From LC029 sp036676475 (GTDB lineage Bacteria; Bacillota; Bacilli; Aneurinibacillales; RAOX-1), in NCBI GenBank assembly GCA_036676475.1, contig JAKFCU010000098.1, positions 91,510 to 155,509 of the forward strand: a stretch of 64,000 bases of DNA, written 5' to 3'. The notes under the pieces are model-generated. The model was given only the letters and a program-made list of their open reading frames with translations, did not search any database and had not been told where the DNA came from. Within the stretch, counting starts at the first letter, position 1. The number at the start of each line of letters is the position of its first letter. A program made the position numbers and the translations under genes. Below are positions 59,939 through 64,000 of the stretch, in pieces.

Positions 59939-60018
59939 ACTTAGTCATTCTATTTCATCTTGGTCATATCCTTGTTATAATAGGATAACAATTCTGTAGG
60001 AGCGAAAGGAGTTGGATT

Positions 60019-60612
60019 ATGTCGTGGTTTGTACGCAATGAAGATTGGCGGACCTATATTCGCATCTATCCGCTTACTTCCTTATTCCTGCTCATTAATG
60101 TGCTTGTTTTTGCATGGATGACGTGGCAGGGAGGATCAACGAATCCGGATGTGCTAGTTCATACTGGGGCTTACTTCAAACAGGCCATCCTTGAAGGTCA
60201 GGTATACCGTTTGGTTACCCCGATTTTTATACATATGGGGTGGGAGCACCTCTTATTTAATTGTTTTTCGATCTTGATTTTTGCCCCGGGATTAGAAATC
60301 ATACTGGGTAAATGGCGATATCTTTTTGTTTATCTCATTACAGGATTCACAGGTTTTATGGCAACATTTCTCTTCTCCTCGGCGGTCCTTGCAGCTGGGG
60401 CATCAGGCGCTATTTTCGGGGTATATGGTTTTTACGCTTATTTAGTCCGATACCGCAAGGATATTATGGACCGATACTCAAGACAAGTTATTATGCCTAT
60501 CTTGTTGTTTGGCGTGATTTCTACTTTTTTATTTCCTGGTATTAGTATTACTGGACATTTGGGTGGACTGCTGAGTGGATTTTTTCTGGGATACATTTTG
60601 GTAAGAAGATAA
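60019..60612 (+). CDS. rhomboid family intramembrane serine protease
   Basis: The 197-residue protein has six helices with the rhomboid motifs: the W-x-H-x-x-x-N block WEHLLFNCFSIL, the nucleophile in GASGAIFGVYGF and the catalytic His in ITGHLGGLLSGF. It cleaves membrane-bound substrates. A GCGAAAGGAG site precedes the ATG. It is followed after 35 bases by prpE. Confidence 0.87.
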   Translation: MSWFVRNEDWRTYIRIYPLTSLFLLINVLVFAWMTWQGGSTNPDVLVHTGAYFKQAILEGQVYRLVTPIFIHMGWEHLLFNCFSILIFAPGLEIILGKWRYLFVYLITGFTGFMATFLFSSAVLAAGASGAIFGVYGFYAYLVRYRKDIMDRYSRQVIMPILLFGVISTFLFPGISITGHLGGLLSGFFLGYILVRR

Positions 60613-60647
60613 CAATAAGGGAATATAGAGGAAATGAGGGTAGACAA

Positions 60648-61397
60648 ATGGAATATCATCACATCCGTAAAGTGGACGTAATCGGAGACGTGCATGGGTG
60701 CTATGAGGAACTCATCTTGCTTCTGGGGAAACTAGGGTATGAAGAAAAGAATGGTCAATATCGGCATCCAGAAGATCGCAAACTTATTTTTCTGGGTGAC
60801 CTATGTGATCGAGGGCCAAAAAGTTTATCTGTAATCATGCTTGTGAAACGTTTAGTGGATACAGGATTGGCTTTGCATTGTCCTGGTAACCATGATGATA
60901 AGCTGCTGCGTTGGTGCCAGGGAAGAAACGTGCAGGTGAAGCATGGATTGGAGACAACGGTAGCGGAAATTGAACAAACAGAAGATCCCAAGGCGACAAA
61001 ACAATGGATCGAAGCTTATCTTCGAAGCCTACCCCTTTATTTTGTTTTAGATCAAGGAGAATTGATTGTTGTACATGCTGGGATCCGCTCTGATTACATT
61101 GGGACGAATCATAAGCGGTTGCGTGAAACCTGTCTGTATGGCTTTCCTACTGGAAAGCTGGATTATCACGGACTACCAGAGCGGGACCCTGTTGTCAAGC
61201 ACTATAAAGGCAAAGCATTGCTCGTACATGGACATACCCCTATTCATGAGCCGGAATGGGAGAGAAATGTTCTCAATATAGATACCGGTTGTGTGTTTGG
61301 TGGGAAATTAACAGGCTTTCGTTACCCGGAGAGAGTATTTGTAGAGGTGAAGGCTTTAGGGATTTATGGGGAAAGCAAGCGGTTCCCAGTAAAATAG
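60648..61397 (+). CDS. prpE: PrpE-type bis(5'-nucleosyl)-tetraphosphatase / protein phosphatase
   Basis: The 249-residue metallophosphatase has VIGDVHGCYEEL (about 10-21), FLGDLCDRGPKSL, CPGNHDDKLLRW and VHGHTPIHEPEW, the full PPP-family set. In Bacillus subtilis PrpE hydrolyses Ap4A and affects spore germination. A GAGGGTAGAC site precedes the ATG. Confidence 0.85.
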   Translation: MEYHHIRKVDVIGDVHGCYEELILLLGKLGYEEKNGQYRHPEDRKLIFLGDLCDRGPKSLSVIMLVKRLVDTGLALHCPGNHDDKLLRWCQGRNVQVKHGLETTVAEIEQTEDPKATKQWIEAYLRSLPLYFVLDQGELIVVHAGIRSDYIGTNHKRLRETCLYGFPTGKLDYHGLPERDPVVKHYKGKALLVHGHTPIHEPEWERNVLNIDTGCVFGGKLTGFRYPERVFVEVKALGIYGESKRFPVK

Positions 61398-61452
61398 TTC
61401 TATATAATCAACAGGAATCGGGTTCCTTAGATATTTGGTAACCCTTTTTCTT

Positions 61453-61500
61453 ACTTATCGGAAAGTATTATACGCAATAGCTAAGCTAGTAGCTTTCTTA
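61453..61500 (+). repeat. dispersed repeat family A, copy 12
   Basis: ACTTATCGGAAAG, TATTATACGCAATA, GCTAAGCTAGTAGC, TTTCTTA. It joins directly to the terminator of the minus-strand cyclophilin gene. Confidence 0.85.
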
Positions 61501-61535
61501 AAAAAAAACCCACCTTGCTAAATAAAGGTGGGTTT
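61501..61535 (-). terminator. terminator
   Basis: On the minus strand AAACCCACCTT pairs with AAGGTGGGTTT, followed by six or more Ts. Confidence 0.88.
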
Positions 61536-61544
61536 AAAGCATTT

Positions 61545-62180
61545 TTATTTTTCGGATACATCAATACTCTTGATATAAATTTCTTCAGTAGGCTGGCTAG
61601 GTTCGCCCATCGGACTTTGCTTTACCTTGACATTGGAAATTCCTTCCACTACATCCATTCCAGCGGTGACTCGACCGAAAATGGTATAGTTTGGCATACT
61701 ATTGAGGTTTTCGCTGTCAGGGCCATTACAAATGAAAAATTGGCTTCCATTGGTATTCGGTCCGGCATTCGCCATTGCGACGATCCCTTTTTCATACGTG
61801 TGAGGGGATGGGAGCTCATCTTCAAAGGAATAGCCGGGTCCGCCTGCTCCCGTTCCTTGGGGATCACCGGTTTGAATCATGAAGCCTTTAATGATGCGAT
61901 GAAATAGAACCTGGTTATAAAAGTTTTCTTTACTTAAAAAGATGAAATTGTTCACCGTTTGTGGAGCATCCTTTGTAAACAATTCGATAGTGATATCTCC
62001 TTTATTGGTATGTATGGTTGCTTCATAATTCTTATTGGAATCGATAGCCATCGCTGGAGGCGTGTCCCACTGCTTCTTAGATGTTTCTCCGCGCTCAGAT
62101 TTTACTTCTTCATTGCCCCCGCAGGCAGACAAGATTACCATCATGGCCATAGCTAACATCATGCAAAGGTATTTTCTCAT
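61545..62180 (-). CDS. cyclophilin-type peptidyl-prolyl isomerase lipoprotein
   Basis: AAGGATGAG precedes ATG 62180. A signal with lipobox ILSACG is followed by a cyclophilin domain (about 60-208). It has FHRIIKGFMIQTGDPQGTG, the active-site Arg in FHR, FEDELPSPHTYEKGIVAMAN and SQFFICNG. It assists folding of exported proteins on the outer face of the membrane. Confidence 0.9.
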   Translation of the reverse strand: MRKYLCMMLAMAMMVILSACGGNEEVKSERGETSKKQWDTPPAMAIDSNKNYEATIHTNKGDITIELFTKDAPQTVNNFIFLSKENFYNQVLFHRIIKGFMIQTGDPQGTGAGGPGYSFEDELPSPHTYEKGIVAMANAGPNTNGSQFFICNGPDSENLNSMPNYTIFGRVTAGMDVVEGISNVKVKQSPMGEPSQPTEEIYIKSIDVSEK

Positions 62181-62382
62181 GTTCTCATCCTTTCTTGTTT
62201 CCACTATTTATGATTATACCTTAACACCCATCTTCCTGCATTCTCTAGTATAATGGATCTTACCAGGTCGGCTTTTGGGTTACAGTTCATGTTACTCGAA
62301 GGTCAAGCATAGAATGGAGTACAAGATAATCATGAGTTGCCATACATAGATAAACAGAAATTTGAAAAAGAGGAGTAGCTAT

Positions 62383-63894
62383 ATGAGGAAAACTTGGATC
62401 ATCCTGCTGTTAGTGGCTAGTATTAGTTACATGGTTTCTGGGTGCAGCCAATCTGCAACCACGCTTCCCGTGGAGGAGAAGCCGGCCCCTCCCGATTCAC
62501 CTACAAACAAACCTCCATCCCATTCTGAGCAACCCCAAAATGAAACATCGAAACCTGATGCTGTTGGCAAAAATCAACCTCAGCATGAAACAGAACCAGT
62601 GCAGATACCTCCCGTTCAACCGGATCACCCGCCTTTCGAATATCCGGATGCCGTTCGTGGAATCTATGTGACCGGCCATTCGGCAGGGGGAGCAAAGTTT
62701 CCTGAGCTTGTAAAGCTCCTCGATCAATCGGATTTAAATGCCATGGTGATCGATATTAAAGATGATGATGGATGGATTACCTATCCTATGGAGGGTGACT
62801 TAGCTCCTTACAGTAAACCTTTTATTAAAGATCCAAAAGCTCTGATCAAAACACTCTCTGATCACAATATCTACCCGATCGCTCGAATTGTCGTCTTCAA
62901 GGATTCGGTTTTAGCTTCCAAGCATCCTGATTATTCCTTTAACAATAAGGGGCAGCTATGGAAAAATCGCCGTGGAGAAGCGTTTGTCAATCCTTTTATG
63001 AACTCTGTCTGGAAACACAATGTGGAAATTGCTAAACAAGCGGCTAAACTTGGCTTTCAGGAGATTCAATTTGACTATGTGCGTTTTCCGGAAGGCTTTG
63101 AAAAGAGAGACAAATTGCTTTCTTATTCAATGGGGGAATACACCAAGGAAAAGCTAGATTCAAGGCTGATGGACGAATGGAAAGAGCAGAAAACCGTATG
63201 GGAGAAACAGAAGTCCGAATGGGAACTAAAGCAGAAAGAAGCGATGGCAGTTCAGCGGGAATCGACCCCACCTGCCGAGGCCATCAAAGGGGCGGGCAGC
63301 GTTCCTGCCGTTGCATCTGCAGCAGTGCCCTCCCAGACTCCAATATCCGAGCAGCTTAATCCAATGCCTCTGGAACCGCCAAAGCCCGAGTATGATGCCG
63401 TCAAAGCTAGGGTTACGGCTGTCACGGATTTTGTAGGGTATGCGAAAAAAGAACTTGAACCAATGGGCGTTAAGGTGTCGGTGGATATCTTTGGGTATAC
63501 AGCTACGCTACAAGAGGCACCAGGTATCGGGCAAAACTTCAATTTGATTAGCGAGAACGTAGATGTTATTAGCTCTATGATTTATCCCAGTCATTGGGGA
63601 CCAGGCTATTTTAAGATTCCAAAACCTGATGTTGATCCTTATCGCTTAGTTCAAGAATATGTAAAAATGGAAAAGCAAAAGCTCTCTCAATTAGAGAAGC
63701 CCCCGATTTCTCGCCCTTGGATACAGGATTTCACGGCACCTTGGCTGGGGAAAGGAAATTATATTCCTTACGGAAAAAAGGAGGTTGAACTGCAAATCAA
63801 GGCATTAAATGAAGCTGGAATTCAGGAGTTCTTAATCTGGAATGCCGGGAATAATTTTACGCCGAATGTAGATTATACCCCAATCAATAAGTAG
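62383..63894 (+). CDS. putative glycoside hydrolase lipoprotein (DUF4015)
   Basis: ATG 62383 is eight bases behind AGAGGAG; a TTG at 62362 is upstream. A signal with lipobox VSGCS is followed by a Pro/Gln-rich linker (about 25-85). Next comes a TIM-barrel DUF4015 domain: VRGIYVTGHSAGGAKF, NAMVIDIKDDDG, YPIARIVVFKD, IQFDYVRFPEGFEKRD, VSSMIYPSHWGPGYF-like text and WNAGNNFTP at the end. About 90 Lys/Glu/Ala/Pro-rich residues (about 255-345) are inserted into the barrel. The substrate is likely a cell-envelope glycan (inference). Confidence 0.82.
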   Translation: MRKTWIILLLVASISYMVSGCSQSATTLPVEEKPAPPDSPTNKPPSHSEQPQNETSKPDAVGKNQPQHETEPVQIPPVQPDHPPFEYPDAVRGIYVTGHSAGGAKFPELVKLLDQSDLNAMVIDIKDDDGWITYPMEGDLAPYSKPFIKDPKALIKTLSDHNIYPIARIVVFKDSVLASKHPDYSFNNKGQLWKNRRGEAFVNPFMNSVWKHNVEIAKQAAKLGFQEIQFDYVRFPEGFEKRDKLLSYSMGEYTKEKLDSRLMDEWKEQKTVWEKQKSEWELKQKEAMAVQRESTPPAEAIKGAGSVPAVASAAVPSQTPISEQLNPMPLEPPKPEYDAVKARVTAVTDFVGYAKKELEPMGVKVSVDIFGYTATLQEAPGIGQNFNLISENVDVISSMIYPSHWGPGYFKIPKPDVDPYRLVQEYVKMEKQKLSQLEKPPISRPWIQDFTAPWLGKGNYIPYGKKEVELQIKALNEAGIQEFLIWNAGNNFTPNVDYTPINK

Positions 63895-63920
63895 AGAACC
63901 GGTCCATGACCGGTTCTTTT
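63895..63920 (+). terminator. terminator
   Basis: AGAACCGGT pairs with ACCGGTTCT around a 5-base loop, followed by TTTC. The remaining 80 bases of the window contain no gene I can support. Confidence 0.85.
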
Positions 63921-64000
63921 CACTTTATATGTTGCAGTAGAATATCTTGTATTAAGAGGCTTTAACCCGTATTTAGAGCCTGGACAACATGGAATGCCAA

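Noticed and set aside
63922..64000. Open frame at the right edge (LVLRGFNPYLEPGQHGMP)
   Set aside because: There is no start codon or ribosome site in the window; too short to judge.

Overview
The window looks like chromosomal DNA of a low-to-medium GC, endospore-forming member of the Bacillales. The Paenibacillaceae/Aneurinibacillus neighbourhood is my guess, and no rRNA or other marker fixes the genus. The evidence is the gene content: CotB, CotS and CotSA-type coat genes, YheC/D, a SleB/CwlJ-type hydrolase, PrpE, LiaFSR, BpsAB, CvfB, YugN, PepF and strong AGGAGG-type ribosome binding sites. I saw no tRNA, rRNA, CRISPR array, prophage or intact insertion sequence.

Layout. 1-1.35 kb: the start of an ArsB-type permease (cut by the window edge), a heavily frameshifted relic and a 40-codon gene. 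1.9-18 kb: a spore-coat island. It holds a protein-kinase-like gene with a His-Asp-Lys repeat tail, two GT4 glycosyltransferases (one with a Lys/Glu tail), a HipA-like kinase, a CotS-type kinase, two paralogous KVYDW proteins, CotB with a YwrJ-like neighbour, a Lys/Asp/His-rich protein, an 797-codon coiled-coil protein overlapping a JAMM metalloprotease, and several tiny coat-like genes. 18-25 kb: liaFSR, a subtilase, YheC/D, a VTT membrane protein and YugN. 25.9-42.5 kb: a region rich in decayed genes (PLP enzyme, nth, sulfite-oxidase-like, cupredoxin, CBO0543, YVTN propeller). Intact genes lie among them: a His/Tyr-rich coat-like protein, CvfB, three DUF421 proteins, an out-of-place rpsZ-rpmJ pair, a CopD-like and His-rich lipoprotein group, and a multicopper oxidase-ZIP transporter operon. 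42.7-64 kb: nth, PBP2, LarA, a GMC dehydrogenase with a gluconate-dehydrogenase subunit 3, BpsAB, PepF, an MFS carrier, a cortex hydrolase, rhomboid, PrpE, a cyclophilin lipoprotein and a DUF4015 glycoside hydrolase.

How genes work together. In the first 18 kb, kinase-fold and glycosyltransferase genes are interleaved or overlapping (4-nt ATGA overlaps at 4192 and 6287). They sit among coat structural genes whose charged low-complexity tails are plausible substrates or assembly tags. The 33.5-40 kb block looks devoted to copper or another metal and to membrane DUF421 proteins. The 49.7-52.7 kb block looks like a membrane-linked sugar or polyol dehydrogenase.

Two families of short dispersed non-coding repeats run through 12.7-61.5 kb. 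Family A (about 50 bp, 12 copies, two of them partial, both orientations) folds as a GCTAC/GTAGC hairpin with a conserved one-sided bulge. Three genes take their stop codon from a copy of it. This is the most original feature I found. The coiled-coil/JAMM pair and the charged-tail coat enzymes come next.
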